A stretch of DNA of 17,998 bases from Candidatus Hadersleviella danica (GCA_016711405.1 JADJSZ010000076.1:1-17998); one strand, 5' to 3'. Positions 1 to 7,643 are shown, counted from the stretch's first letter. Numbers and translations: made by a program. Notes: generated by a model from the letters alone, not told the origin.

Positions 1-35
1 AGAGGAGAACACAGTCGGTCAGCCTATTGAGTTCC

Positions 36-62
36 CTCTATCTCTACACTCTATCTATCAAT
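36..62. repeat. Degenerate 7-bp tandem repeat (CTCTATC type)
   Basis: The spacer before the first gene reads as consecutive heptamers, CTCTATC, TCTACAC and TCTATCT, from 36, with ATCAATC following. This 7-bp phasing recurs with different unit sequences in most spacers of the window. No gene is visible in 1-152. Confidence 0.5.
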
Positions 63-78
63 CGTTCAGAAAACGTTT

Positions 79-141
79 AGGTGATAGGTGAATAGGTGAC
101 AGTCACTTAAAAAGTGACTGTCACCTATTCACCTATCACCT
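79..141. repeat. Perfect inverted repeat, 30-bp arms, 3-nt loop
   Basis: Arms 79-108 and 112-141 are exact reverse complements around a loop of AAA. The left arm is built from TAGGTGA heptamers at 78-84, 85-91 and 93-99. The repeat ends about 11 bp before the ATG of the regulator at 153, directly against the weak ribosome-binding site (AAGG at 143-146). If transcribed it would form a very stable hairpin at the start of the mRNA. It has no T-tract, so it is not a standard terminator. Whether it acts as a translational switch, a cruciform or a mobile REP-like element cannot be told from sequence. Confidence 0.9.
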
Positions 142-152
142 TAAGGTAAGTT

Positions 153-1169
153 ATGGCAAACACATTGCGGATGAAATTGTTGGGGGAGGCGACGATTTGG
201 CTGGGCGATGAGCCGTTGGCAGGGTTGCAGTCGCGCACGGCCGAGGCGTTGCTTGTCTATTTGGCCTGCCAGCCCAAACCATTTAGCCGCCAACAATTGG
301 CTGAGTTCTTTTGGGAAGAGCGCGACCCTGAGCAATCGGCGACGAATTTGCGGGTGGCTTTGTCTCTGCTTCGCAAAAAGGTGGGGGAGTATTTGACAGT
401 AACCCGCCACACGGTGGCCTTTAACCACGCCTTGCCCCATGAGATAGACGCGGCCGAGTTTGAGAGCGCGGCCGAAAAGTTGGAGAAGGTGTTGGCCAGC
501 GCCCCCCCTAGCACGGCCGCCCAAATAGCGCAGTTGGAAGCGGCCGTGGCGCTGTATGGCGGCCCCTTCTTGGCGGGGTTCAGCTTGCGCGATAACCGCA
601 GTTTTGAGGAGTGGAGCCTGCTCCGCCAAGAGCAAAGCGAGCAAAAAGCTGTGCGGCTGTTGCGCCGCCTATTGGCCGATTTAACCAGCACGGGCGGGGC
701 AGGCCGCGCCCTGCGCTACGCCGACCAACTGCTGGGCATTAACCCGCTGAGCGAGATGGCGCACCGCCACAAAATGCTCTTGCTGGCGCGGGATGGGCAA
801 CTGACGGCCGCTCTCGCCCAATACCAAACGTGCCAACAGATGTTGGCCGACGAGTTGGGCATCGAACCTGCGCCCGAGACGGCCGAACTGGCCGAGCGCA
901 TTCGCCGTGCCAGCCAAACCAGCCGCCACAACTTGCCCCCCGCCCCCACCCCCTTTGTGGGGCGCGAGCGGGAGTTGGCCGAACTGGTTGCCCATCTAAC
1001 CAACCCCGCCTGCCGCTTGCTGACCTTACTGGGCACGGGCGGCATGGGCAAAACTGCGGCTGGCACTCGAAGCGGCACGGCGGCTGGCCGCGACGGGCTA
1101 TTTTCTGAACGGCCTGCGCTTTGTGCCGCTGGCCGATGCCCCACGCCAGTCTCATTCCCAGCGCGATAG
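153..1169 (+). CDS. BTAD-domain transcriptional regulator, N-terminal part (frameshifted)
   Basis: N-terminal part of an AfsR/SARP-like signal-transduction regulator. Residues 5-92 fit an OmpR-type winged helix that binds DNA. Residues 97-250 are the bacterial transcriptional activation (BTAD) helical domain, ending in the typical LADELGIEPAPET stretch. From 267 (FVGRERELAEL) an NB-ARC/STAND ATPase domain begins, with P-loop GTGGMGKT at 294-301. Right after the P-loop the frame is lost: residues 302-338 are frameshift garbage. The expected continuation (RLALEAARRLAATGYFLNG) is encoded from 1057 in the next frame. Four more single-base shifts up to 1240 reconnect it to the reading frame starting at 1244, giving an intact protein of about 980 residues. 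The start is ATG 153, with AAGG at 143-146. It probably senses a ligand or partner through the C-terminal TPRs and activates a nearby target; no obvious target operon is seen. Confidence 0.85.
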   Translation: MANTLRMKLLGEATIWLGDEPLAGLQSRTAEALLVYLACQPKPFSRQQLAEFFWEERDPEQSATNLRVALSLLRKKVGEYLTVTRHTVAFNHALPHEIDAAEFESAAEKLEKVLASAPPSTAAQIAQLEAAVALYGGPFLAGFSLRDNRSFEEWSLLRQEQSEQKAVRLLRRLLADLTSTGGAGRALRYADQLLGINPLSEMAHRHKMLLLARDGQLTAALAQYQTCQQMLADELGIEPAPETAELAERIRRASQTSRHNLPPAPTPFVGRERELAELVAHLTNPACRLLTLLGTGGMGKTAAGTRSGTAAGRDGLFSERPALCAAGRCPTPVSFPAR

Positions 1170-1243
1170 CGGCCGAGTTGGGGCTGGTGTTGGGGGGATA
1201 AACGGCCGCAAGCGCAAGTGCTGGCAGCCGTGGCGGGGAAGAG

Positions 1244-3097
1244 ATGTTGCTGGTGCTGGATAATTTGGAGCCGCTCTTGGAAGGCGCGGAAGGGGAAGCC
1301 ACGGCCGATTTCCTCGCCCAACTGCTGGCCACCGCTCCCCATGTCACGTTGCTGGTCACGTCGCGCCAGCGGGTGCAGTTGCAGGAGGAGTGGCTGTTTG
1401 ATGTGGATGGGCTGGAGGTGGGTACGGCGGGGCAACTGTTTCGGCAGACGGCCGAGCGCACCCAGCGCGGGTTTGCCCCCTCGGCCGAGGATGAGGCGGC
1501 CATTGCGGCCATCTGCCAAACGCTGGAGGGGTTGCCGCTGGCCATTGAGTTGGCGGCGGGCTGGTTGCGCCAAATGAGTTGTGCGGCGATTGCCCACGAG
1601 TTGCAGGCGAGCATTGGTTTGCTGACGACAACGCTCCGCAATGTGCCGGCGCGGCACAGGAGTATGACGGCCGTGTTTGACCATTCGTGGGCGTTGCTGA
1701 CGGCTGAACAAGGGGCGATTTTGGCCAAGCTGTCTTGCTTTGCGGGCGGGTTCACGGCCGAGGCGGCGCAGGTGGTGGCAGGGGCGGCGCGGGCTGATTT
1801 GGCCGCGTTGGGCGAACAGTCGTTGGTGCGCTGGGAGGGGACGAGCGGCCGATACAGCTTGCACGAATTGTTGCGCCAATATGGAGCGGGGCGGCTGGCC
1901 GCGCTGGGGCTAACGGAAACCATCGCCGAGGCGCACGGGCGCTATTTTGTGGGGTTTTTGGGCCAGCAGGGAGATGGGGAAGGCACGGCTGAGCGGCGAG
2001 CCATCCGCGCCGAATTGCCGAATGTGCGCGGGGCGTGGCTGTGGGCGGCGCGGCATGGGCACGAGGCTGATTTGCTGGCGATGTGCGCCATCTTGCACAA
2101 TTTTTACAGCGTGGAAAGCGGTTTCCACGAGGGAGTGGCGCTCTTCCAAGAAGCATTGGCGTTGCTCCCCGAACCTGTGTCGCCGTTGCTGGCGGCCGAT
2201 TTGCGGGGGCGCATGGCGCGAATGCTGATTCACATGGGGCAGATTGGAGCGGCCAAAGCGGAGCTGGAGGGGGCAATTGCGGCCGTCCAGCAGGTGGATG
2301 ACCCTGTGCGGTTGAGTACAATTTTGGGCTATGTGGCCATCACCGCGTTTTATGCGGGCGAGTTTGGGCGGGCTATTGGGCTGGCGGAGGAGAGTTTGGG
2401 GCTGGCCACGGCCGCTGATGACCTTGACGGGCAGGCGTTTGCGCTTAATTTTTTGGGGAGTTGCCACAAGGCGGCGGGGGATTATGGGGCGGCCGAGGGG
2501 TATTTTGAGCGGTCGGTGGGGGTCTATGAGGCGTTGGGGGATGATTTGGGCCGGGCGATGACGCTGAATAATTTGGGCAATTTGGCGCAGGCGCGGGGGG
2601 ATTTCCCCACGGCGCGGGCGCATTACCTGACCTGTAGCCAGCTCTTTTTGGCGCAAAACCACCTGCACGGGGCGGCGACGACGCTGGCCAATGCGGGGCG
2701 GTTGGCGCGGAAGATGGGGGATTTGGCGGGGGCGGAGGCGTTGTTGCAGGAGAGCCTTGAGCTAAAGCGGGCGCAGAAGGATGGGCGGGGGACGGCCGTG
2801 GCGCTCATTGGGTTGGCAGATGTGGCGGTGGCGGGGGGGGCTTTTGGGGCGGCGCAAGTGTATTTAGCGGAGGGGTTGGCGTTGGCGGAGGCGGCGGGGG
2901 ATGTGAAGTTGATGTTGGAAGGGAGGGGGGTGCGGGTGGGGTTGGCGCGGGCGGAGGGGCGGTGGGAGGAGGCGGAAAGGTTGGCGGCCGTGTTGTTGGC
3001 CAATCCTGCGCTGTCGCAGGAGGTGCGGGAGCAGGTGTTGGGGGAGATAGAGAGGGGAGATAGAGATAGAGGGGAACGTGGCCGTTTGACTGGCTAA
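1244..3097 (+). CDS. NB-ARC/TPR C-terminal part of the BTAD regulator
   Basis: This is the rest of the regulator that starts at 153; ATG 1244 is an internal methionine, not a true start. Residues 2-7 (LLVLDN) form the Walker B strand of the NB-ARC ATPase, followed by a sensor-like LLVTSR at about 36-41 and GLPLAIELA near 96-104, the GLPL motif of STAND ATPases. A winged-helix module (FDHSWALLTAEQ through SLHELLRQYGAGRL) follows. Roughly residues 230-590 are helical tetratricopeptide repeats rich in Ala, Gly, Leu and Glu, with clear units around EGYFERSVGVYEALGDDLG and AEALLQESLELKRAQKDGRG. The last residues (ERGDRDRGERGR) are encoded by a GAGATAGA-type short repeat at 3047-3075, as if a spacer repeat has run into the gene end. 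Alone this fragment lacks the P-loop, so it is not a functional ATPase unless the 1055-1240 indels are sequencing errors. Confidence 0.85.
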   Translation: MLLVLDNLEPLLEGAEGEATADFLAQLLATAPHVTLLVTSRQRVQLQEEWLFDVDGLEVGTAGQLFRQTAERTQRGFAPSAEDEAAIAAICQTLEGLPLAIELAAGWLRQMSCAAIAHELQASIGLLTTTLRNVPARHRSMTAVFDHSWALLTAEQGAILAKLSCFAGGFTAEAAQVVAGAARADLAALGEQSLVRWEGTSGRYSLHELLRQYGAGRLAALGLTETIAEAHGRYFVGFLGQQGDGEGTAERRAIRAELPNVRGAWLWAARHGHEADLLAMCAILHNFYSVESGFHEGVALFQEALALLPEPVSPLLAADLRGRMARMLIHMGQIGAAKAELEGAIAAVQQVDDPVRLSTILGYVAITAFYAGEFGRAIGLAEESLGLATAADDLDGQAFALNFLGSCHKAAGDYGAAEGYFERSVGVYEALGDDLGRAMTLNNLGNLAQARGDFPTARAHYLTCSQLFLAQNHLHGAATTLANAGRLARKMGDLAGAEALLQESLELKRAQKDGRGTAVALIGLADVAVAGGAFGAAQVYLAEGLALAEAAGDVKLMLEGRGVRVGLARAEGRWEEAERLAAVLLANPALSQEVREQVLGEIERGDRDRGERGRLTG

Positions 3098-3168
3098 GAG
3101 ACCCCTTATTTCTATCTTTACATGCTATCTTTTTCCGCCATCTTTTGTACCGCGAGAGATAAAGTCTG

Positions 3169-3210
3169 TTTTTTTATCGCAAAGGCGCAAAGGCGCGAAG
3201 AGGCAAAGGG
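3169..3210 (+). repeat. Dispersed repeat (T-run plus CGCAAAGG units)
   Basis: A run of seven T is followed by ATCGC and iterated AAAGGCGC-like units ending CAAAGGG. Nearly the same layout appears at 11180-11223, and looser copies at 9229-9262 and 9361-9387. It lies in the spacer 3098-3265, which otherwise shows no gene. Confidence 0.7.
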
Positions 3211-3265
3211 TTTGTGGTGAATTAACTCTAGGGCTGAATGCCCATCTCATACCTGCCTAGGGTGA

Positions 3266-3448
3266 GTGAGTTTGTATGTGGGCGATGCGAAGAAGGTGGA
3301 TGCGGAGGGGAGTTTGTTGAAGGGACTGAATGTAGGCAAGGGGTGTATTCGGTTCTCGAAGACGACGGCCGTGGCGGATACCCGTATTGGGGAGTTTATC
3401 GGCCGTACAATTGCGTTGTGGAAGCAGAGGAAGGATATCGATTGCTGA
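3266..3448 (+). pseudogene. C-terminal remnant of a DUF1801 (YdhG-like) protein
   Basis: The 60-residue frame reads SLYVGDAKK, then LLKGLNVGKGCIRFSKTTAV, then IGEFIGRTIALWKQR. That order (L(T/S)LY near the start, KGCIRFKKL-like core, final helix of a LE-IRRSV type) matches the C-terminal half of DUF1801 proteins, normally about 120-140 residues. A TGA at 3263-3265 closes the frame immediately upstream and no N-terminal half is recognisable, although MPISYLPRVSEF in another frame from 3238 may belong to it. It is therefore a truncated remnant, or a gene broken by one or more indels. The role of DUF1801 is not well defined. It sits just before the AT-richer defence-like cassette. The family call is from memory of the motif, not from a search. 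Confidence 0.5.
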
Positions 3449-3534
3449 GGTGAGGTGATAGGCAAACGGCCGTGGACTGACTATACTTGACACGAGCCAC
3501 AAAAAACATTCCCAAAAAAGCCTAAGGATCGTCT

Positions 3535-4237
3535 ATGAAACTAAAAAACGTCGTAATAAAAAAATTTTAAAGGCATCCAGAGTGTTGAATTTTCTACTGA
3601 AACACCTTGGCAAACCATTCGGCCGCTGACTGCTTTCTTAGGGCGACAACGGTAGCGGAAAACCACTATTTTGCAGGCCATCGCCCTTACCCTTTCTTTA
3701 GCCACCCGCCGTACACAAAGCATCTCTATGTTTAACTGGCATGGATTTTTGCCCGAACGAATTTCTAGCCTTGGCCCTACATTTGTAGAATTGCAAGTAG
3801 TTTTTGATGCAGAAGAGATTGCCCTAACCAATGAGTTATTTGAAGTGTGGTATGATTCGCGCCCCCCAGAAGATAAACAAACAAAGCAAATTATTCCACC
3901 TTCTAGTTACCCCGAGGTAACGTTGCGACTAGAACAAGGGCGCATCACCTCTCCCCAAGGGTTTGCGGCGACATTGCAATTTCTCGGCCGTTATTATGTC
4001 AAACAATTGCTTTACATTCGGCCCGATTTACAAGAAAAATTCAACTTACTTGGTGATATTTTTTGGTTTGACCAGCACCGCAACCTCGGCTCAGTCATGA
4101 TGCGTGATGATTGGAATGGAGACGGCGGTGGTAATCGCGAAAGCTGGGAAATGGGTTGTAGAACAATTGCGCGAGTATTTAATTGGTTGGTGGGGGCATC
4201 ATACAACAGCGGCCCGGCGAGGCAAAGATTATATTGA
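3535..4237 (+). CDS. AAA/ABC-type ATPase, N-terminal part (frameshifted)
   Basis: First gene of a two-gene cassette. With three 1-base corrections the start at ATG 3535 (AAGGA at 3524-3528) reads MKLKNVVIKNFKGIQSVEFS, the classic opening of SMC/RecF/OLD-type ATPases, followed by Walker A GDNGSGKTT near 3643-3667. The corrections are one A too many in 3558-3564, one G too many in 3641-3643 and one A missing in 3659-3662. From 3668 the frame is open to 4237 and encodes LQAIALTLSLATRRTQ, then a beta-rich region and LGRYYVKQLLYIRPDLQEKF. From about 4110 the true frame moves by one, and residues after RDDWNG are not native. Base composition is clearly AT-richer than the flanks, which suggests recent acquisition. 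The fragment alone lacks the ABC signature and Walker B, which are in the next piece. Confidence 0.75.
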
Positions 4238-4631
4238 ACCGTTACAAACATTGCTCCAAAAGGTATTTCCAAAGACCCAATTTATGGGGCTGATGCCTCG
4301 TGAACAAATAGGGATTCCGAAGGCCAATGATTTTTATTTTTTGCTCAATCAAGACGGCCGAGATTATGACCTTGCCGAAATGTCCTCAGGGGAGCAGGCT
4401 GTTTTTCCTTTAATGTATGAGTTTGTGCGCCTCAATATCAAACGCTCTATTGTTCTTATTGATGAACTAGAACTCCACCTCCATCCTGCCGAACAGCAAC
4501 GCTTGTTAGCCGCTTTGCCCAAAATTGGCCCTGATTGCCAATTTTTTATCACCACCCATTCCGAATTCCTTTCTTCGGTTATTCCCAATGAACAGGAAAT
4601 TCGCCTCGGAAGGGGGACACTATGCCTATAG
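4104..4631 (+). CDS. AAA/ABC-type ATPase, C-terminal part
   Basis: Continuation of the gene starting at 3535, in the next frame. Recognisable sequence begins about KWVVEQLREYLIGWWGHH and runs through DYIEPLQTLLQKVFPKTQF. Then come the three hallmarks of an ABC/SMC ATPase head: signature-like EMSSGEQAVFPL (residues about 91-102), Walker B SIVLIDELELHLHP (about 114-127, with the catalytic D-E) and the switch histidine FFITTHSEFL (about 147-156). Joined with the upstream part the protein is about 365 residues, with only a short insertion between the ATPase halves, unlike long coiled-coil SMC proteins. The stop TAG at 4629-4631 lies inside the next gene (10-nt overlap), implying translational coupling. 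ATPases of this type power or gate a TOPRIM nuclease partner in OLD, Gabija and PARIS systems; here the partner is the next gene. Confidence 0.8.
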   Translation: MMIGMETAVVIAKAGKWVVEQLREYLIGWWGHHTTAARRGKDYIEPLQTLLQKVFPKTQFMGLMPREQIGIPKANDFYFLLNQDGRDYDLAEMSSGEQAVFPLMYEFVRLNIKRSIVLIDELELHLHPAEQQRLLAALPKIGPDCQFFITTHSEFLSSVIPNEQEIRLGRGTLCL

Positions 4632-4867
4632 CGGTGCTGTTTGTAGAAGGCAACCTTGAATCTGAATTGCTCAACCCTGTTTTTGAGGGAATGCCTACCT
4701 TGAAACAGGGTGGCTCTAAAAATGGGCTTAGGCCACGTGTGCGAACCGAGCGGCAGGAAAATAAAATAGAGGCAGGCTATTTGCGGGATAGGATTTTGAT
4801 TTTGACCCACCAAACGATCTCTCGAAACCAACTGTTGACGACCCTTCTGAAGGACTTATCCCCATAG
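4622..4867 (+). CDS. TOPRIM/DUF4435-like protein, N-terminal part (frameshifted)
   Basis: Second gene of the cassette, starting at ATG 4622 inside the ATPase gene with AAGGGGGA just upstream. The first residues MPIAVLFVEGNLESELL carry the strand-turn-Glu of a TOPRIM fold (VEG, E10). Then come LKQGGSKNGLRPRVRTE and IEAGYLRDR. With one G restored near 4792-4795 the next residues read DRDFDFDPPNDLSKPTVDD, giving the paired acidic residues expected for the metal site. They continue into WRWCRHEIENYLLEPALI, which resembles the conserved Glu-Asn-Tyr-Leu block of DUF4435/OLD-type proteins. Residues after GYLRDR in the uncorrected frame are not native. The corrected gene runs 4622-5447, about 275 residues. 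The family call rests on motifs only; DUF4276 or an unnamed TOPRIM clade are alternatives. Confidence 0.7.
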   Translation: MPIAVLFVEGNLESELLNPVFEGMPTLKQGGSKNGLRPRVRTERQENKIEAGYLRDRILILTHQTISRNQLLTTLLKDLSP

Positions 4868-4902
4868 GCTGGCGATGGTGTCGGCACGAAATAGAAAACT
4901 AC

Positions 4903-5376
4903 TTGCTCGAGCCTGCACTGATCCATGCTTGCACAGGGTGGCCTGAGCCCGAGATTGAAGAAGCGATTTGTGAGACGGCCCGCCAAATACGGTATTATGA
5001 GGCCGCTCGCTGGACAGTTGGAAAAGTGAGGCGAGAGTTACCACCTCACTTCAAGTTGAAAACACGCCCTGATAACTTGAATGAAATAGCTTTACCGTCC
5101 GCCTTGAGAGTTGAATACGTTAAGCAATGGGCAATAGAACATGTTAATCAACATCATCAGCGTATTGTTACAGCAACTAATTCACAAAGGGTAGAACAAT
5201 CATTTGATGATTTTGTAATGCGATTTAATGATTCATTTGTGTCCACTGTCTCAAATGTTTCTATAGAGTTTTCTGGCAAAGATATTTTTGCAGGTTTAGC
5301 GACTTGGTTATCAACCCGTAATAAAAAGGGAATAACTACGCGGGTGAATTTCGTGCCGCACTGCGATCTTGGGTGA
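4903..5376 (+). CDS. TOPRIM/DUF4435-like protein, C-terminal part
   Basis: Same gene as the piece starting at 4622; the first codon here is internal (…HEIENYLLEPALIHACTGW). Residues 13-80 are helical and charged (EPEIEEAICETARQIRYYEA, WTVGKVRRELPPHF). The next stretch up to FDDFVMRFNDSF and FSGKDIFAGLATWLSTRNKK fits the C-terminal helical part of such proteins, where GKD and a Trp-Leu helix are common. One A is missing in the A-run at 5323-5327. Correcting it gives KGNNYAGEFRAALRSWVIGN and a natural end HLVEIVRS at the TAA 5445-5447, so the real C-terminus is 24 residues beyond the frameshift stop. The piece shares the AT-rich composition of the ATPase. It ends about 65 bp before a hairpin terminator. 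Confidence 0.65.
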   Translation: MLEPALIHACTGWPEPEIEEAICETARQIRYYEAARWTVGKVRRELPPHFKLKTRPDNLNEIALPSALRVEYVKQWAIEHVNQHHQRIVTATNSQRVEQSFDDFVMRFNDSFVSTVSNVSIEFSGKDIFAGLATWLSTRNKKGITTRVNFVPHCDLG

Positions 5377-5512
5377 TTGGCAACCCTGAACAAGCACTTA
5401 ATTTGTTACCTGAGTGGCAACACCTAGTTGAAATAGTTCGTTCTTAAAAAGCTCCTTCCCAAATTAAAGACTGTTAACCACCCAAACCCCTTTTGGAGGT
5501 AACAACCACACC

Positions 5513-5551
5513 AAAAAAAGCCCGTGACGGCCGAACCGCCACGGGGCTTTT
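5513..5551. terminator. Hairpin terminator between convergent genes
   Basis: A-run, AGCCCGTG, a CGG…CCG inner stem, CACGGGGCT, then T-run. The stem has a one-base bulge and is flanked by A7 on the left and TTTT on the right, so it can act for both the plus-strand cassette and the minus-strand P-type ATPase. Confidence 0.75.
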
Positions 5552-5588
5552 CACTTTTCACCTCTCACTTTTCACTCCCCACTCCCAC
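5548..5588. repeat. 7-bp-phased repeat (TTTTCAC type)
   Basis: Consecutive heptamers from 5548: TTTTCAC, TTTTCAC, CTCTCAC, TTTTCAC, TCCCCAC, TCCCACC. They abut the stop codon of the minus-strand P-type ATPase. Confidence 0.8.
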
Positions 5589-7583
5589 CTACCCCCGGTA
5601 CCCCAGCAACCGCAACCCATTCAGCGACACCAGCACCGTACTCCCCTCATGCCCCACCACACTCAGCGGCAGAGCGAGGCCAAACCCCAACACCGAGCCA
5701 ATCAGCACCACAATCACCCCCAGCGCAAAGGCGAGATTTTGCACCAGCACCCGCCGCGTCTGGTGGCTCAGGCCAATCATGTAGGGTAAGTGGCGCAAAT
5801 CATCCCCCATCAAAACGACATCGGCCGTTTCCAAGGCCACATCACTGCCCGCCGCCCCCATCGCAATGCCAATCGTCGCCGCCGCCAGCGCGGGCGCATC
5901 ATTCACCCCATCCCCCACCATCGCCACAGGGCCATATTTGGCCTCTAGCTCCTTCAAGATAGTCAACTTGTCCTCGGGCATCAGGCTGGCGAACACCTCA
6001 TCCGCCCCCACGGCTGCGCCAATGTTGCGCCCCACCCGCTCATTGTCCCCCGTCAGCACCACGATTCGCGCAATCCCCTTCGCCCGGAGCTGGCGAATCA
6101 CCTCGGCCGCATTCGAGCGCACCTCATCGGCAATGGCCAGCAAAGCCAGCAACTGCACGGGCGCATCGGCCGCCGTTTGCCGCGCCAACGCAATCACCGT
6201 TTGGCCGCCATCTTGCCACGCCTCGGCTTGGGTGTGCGCGGCCGTTTGCGCCACCCCCAACCCCTCCACAAACGACAAACTGCCAATGTAGAGCGTCGTC
6301 GTGCCCAGTTGGGCACGCGCCCCCCGCCCCGTCACCGAATCGAAATCGGTCACTTCGGGGATGGCCACATTTTGGGCCTTGGCCGCTTGCAAGATGGCTT
6401 GCGCCAAGGGATGCTCCGACTTGGCCTCGACGGCCGCCGCCAGTGCCAACACCTCAGCCTCCTTGAGTTCGGCCGTGGGCAAGACGGCCGTCAGCACAGG
6501 CTTGCCCGTCGTCAGCGTACCCGTCTTGTCAAAGGCGATCACCTTCAGCCGCGCCGCATCCTCCACATATGCGCCCCCCTTGAACAAAATGCCCCGCCGC
6601 GCCCCGTTGCCAATCGCCGAAAGCACCGTGGCGGGGGTGCTGATGACCAGCGCACAGGGAGAAGCGGCCACCATGAGGGTCATGGCGCGGTAAAAGGTGT
6701 CCGCAAATGGTTCAGCAATGGCCAATAAGGGGGGAATGATGATGGCCAAAATGGTCATCAAAATGACCCCAGCGGCGTAGTATTGCTCCGCTTTGTCAAT
6801 AAACCGCTCGGTGGGAGCTTGCTGGTTCTGCGCCTCTTCCACCAGTTTGATGAGCCGCGCCAAGGTGGAATCGGCCGCCAATCGGCCGACCTCTACCTCG
6901 AGTGCGCCTCGCTCGTTCAGGCTCCCCGCCAATACCCCATCCCCCACCTGTTTGGTCACGGGGATGGATTCCCCTGTGATAGCCGCTTGGTTGACACTGC
7001 TCTGCCCCGCCACCACCACCCCATCCAGCCCAATTTGTTCGCCGGGGCGGATGAGCAAAATGTCGCCGATGGTGATTTCCTCGAGGGGGAGTTCGCGCAC
7101 GGCCGTGCCCCGCCGCACTTGGGCGGTCAACGGCCGCAAGGCCATCAGCGATTGGATGGCGCGGCGGGTACGGCCGAGGGCGTAATCTTGCAAGACGTTG
7201 GAAAGGGAAAACAGGAAGAGCAACAGTGCCCCTTCAAAGGGTGCGCCGACAAGGGCGGCGCCGACGGCCGCCAAAATCATCAGCAAATCCACATCTATGC
7301 GCCACTGGCGCAGGGAGGCCCAGCCCGCTTGCACCCCAAAATAGCCGCCCGCCACATAGGCGACGGCATACGCGCCCCATGCCCACGCCCCAATGCCCTC
7401 GCCCTCCCCTCTGTTTTGCAGGATGAGGCCGGCAATCATGGCGATAAAGGTGACGGCCGTTAAAACACGGGCGACGATTTCTTCGTTGTGCATGGCGGCC
7501 CAGAGGTGCGCGGCCGTGCCCTGTGGGGCATCTGGATGGGTTTGTTGTTGTTCTTGTTGTTGGGTGGTTAGTTGAATGGTCAT
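5589..7583 (-). CDS. Heavy-metal P1B-type ATPase (P1B-4-like, SPC motif)
   Basis: Metal-exporting P-type ATPase of the inner membrane, 664 residues from ATG at 7583 (GAGAGG upstream). Motifs in order: actuator TGES 203-206, transmembrane SPC 308-310, phosphorylation site DKTGT 352-356, nucleotide-binding HP 391-392, TGDN 511-514, GDGVNDAP 557-564, and HEGST 645-649 in the last helix. SPC plus HEG(G/S)T, with few N-terminal helices and no CxxC metal-binding domain, is the pattern of P1B-4 pumps (CtpD/CoaT group; Co, Fe or Zn), so the substrate is probably Co2+ or Fe2+ rather than Cu. The N-terminus is Gln/His rich. The open frame continues upstream into the serine hydrolase only because that gene has a frameshift; an own promoter and operator-like palindrome lie at 7665-7712. 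No metal regulator gene is adjacent. Confidence 0.93.
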   Translation of the reverse strand: MTIQLTTQQQEQQQTHPDAPQGTAAHLWAAMHNEEIVARVLTAVTFIAMIAGLILQNRGEGEGIGAWAWGAYAVAYVAGGYFGVQAGWASLRQWRIDVDLLMILAAVGAALVGAPFEGALLLFLFSLSNVLQDYALGRTRRAIQSLMALRPLTAQVRRGTAVRELPLEEITIGDILLIRPGEQIGLDGVVVAGQSSVNQAAITGESIPVTKQVGDGVLAGSLNERGALEVEVGRLAADSTLARLIKLVEEAQNQQAPTERFIDKAEQYYAAGVILMTILAIIIPPLLAIAEPFADTFYRAMTLMVAASPCALVISTPATVLSAIGNGARRGILFKGGAYVEDAARLKVIAFDKTGTLTTGKPVLTAVLPTAELKEAEVLALAAAVEAKSEHPLAQAILQAAKAQNVAIPEVTDFDSVTGRGARAQLGTTTLYIGSLSFVEGLGVAQTAAHTQAEAWQDGGQTVIALARQTAADAPVQLLALLAIADEVRSNAAEVIRQLRAKGIARIVVLTGDNERVGRNIGAAVGADEVFASLMPEDKLTILKELEAKYGPVAMVGDGVNDAPALAAATIGIAMGAAGSDVALETADVVLMGDDLRHLPYMIGLSHQTRRVLVQNLAFALGVIVVLIGSVLGFGLALPLSVVGHEGSTVLVSLNGLRLLGYRG

Positions 7584-7612
7584 AGTTGGCCTCTCGTAAA
7601 TCTTGTGCGGAA

Positions 7613-7643
7613 GACCTGCGAGGTTTTGGAAACCTCGTAGGTC
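7613..7643. repeat. Hairpin GACCTGCGAGGTTT type
   Basis: Arms 7613-7626 and 7630-7643 are complementary at 13 of 14 positions around a 3-nt loop. No T-run follows, but it lies after the minus-strand serine hydrolase and before the P-type ATPase, downstream of the latter's promoter, so it would be in its 5' leader. Confidence 0.7.

Noticed and set aside
716..1923. Two long minus-strand frames opposite the BTAD regulator
   Set aside because: Arg/Pro/Ser-rich translations typical of GC-rich shadow frames; the plus strand carries clear family motifs.
3487..3515. TTGACA upstream of the ATPase as a promoter
   Set aside because: No acceptable -10 box at 16-18 bp spacing.
4622..5447. Calling the cassette PARIS outright (ariA/ariB)
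   Set aside because: Motifs fit the ATPase/TOPRIM class, but membership in one named system needs profile or structure comparison after frame repair.
5493..5789. Plus-strand frames over the end of the P-type ATPase
   Set aside because: They start in the terminator and heptamer repeat and run antisense to the ATPase end.
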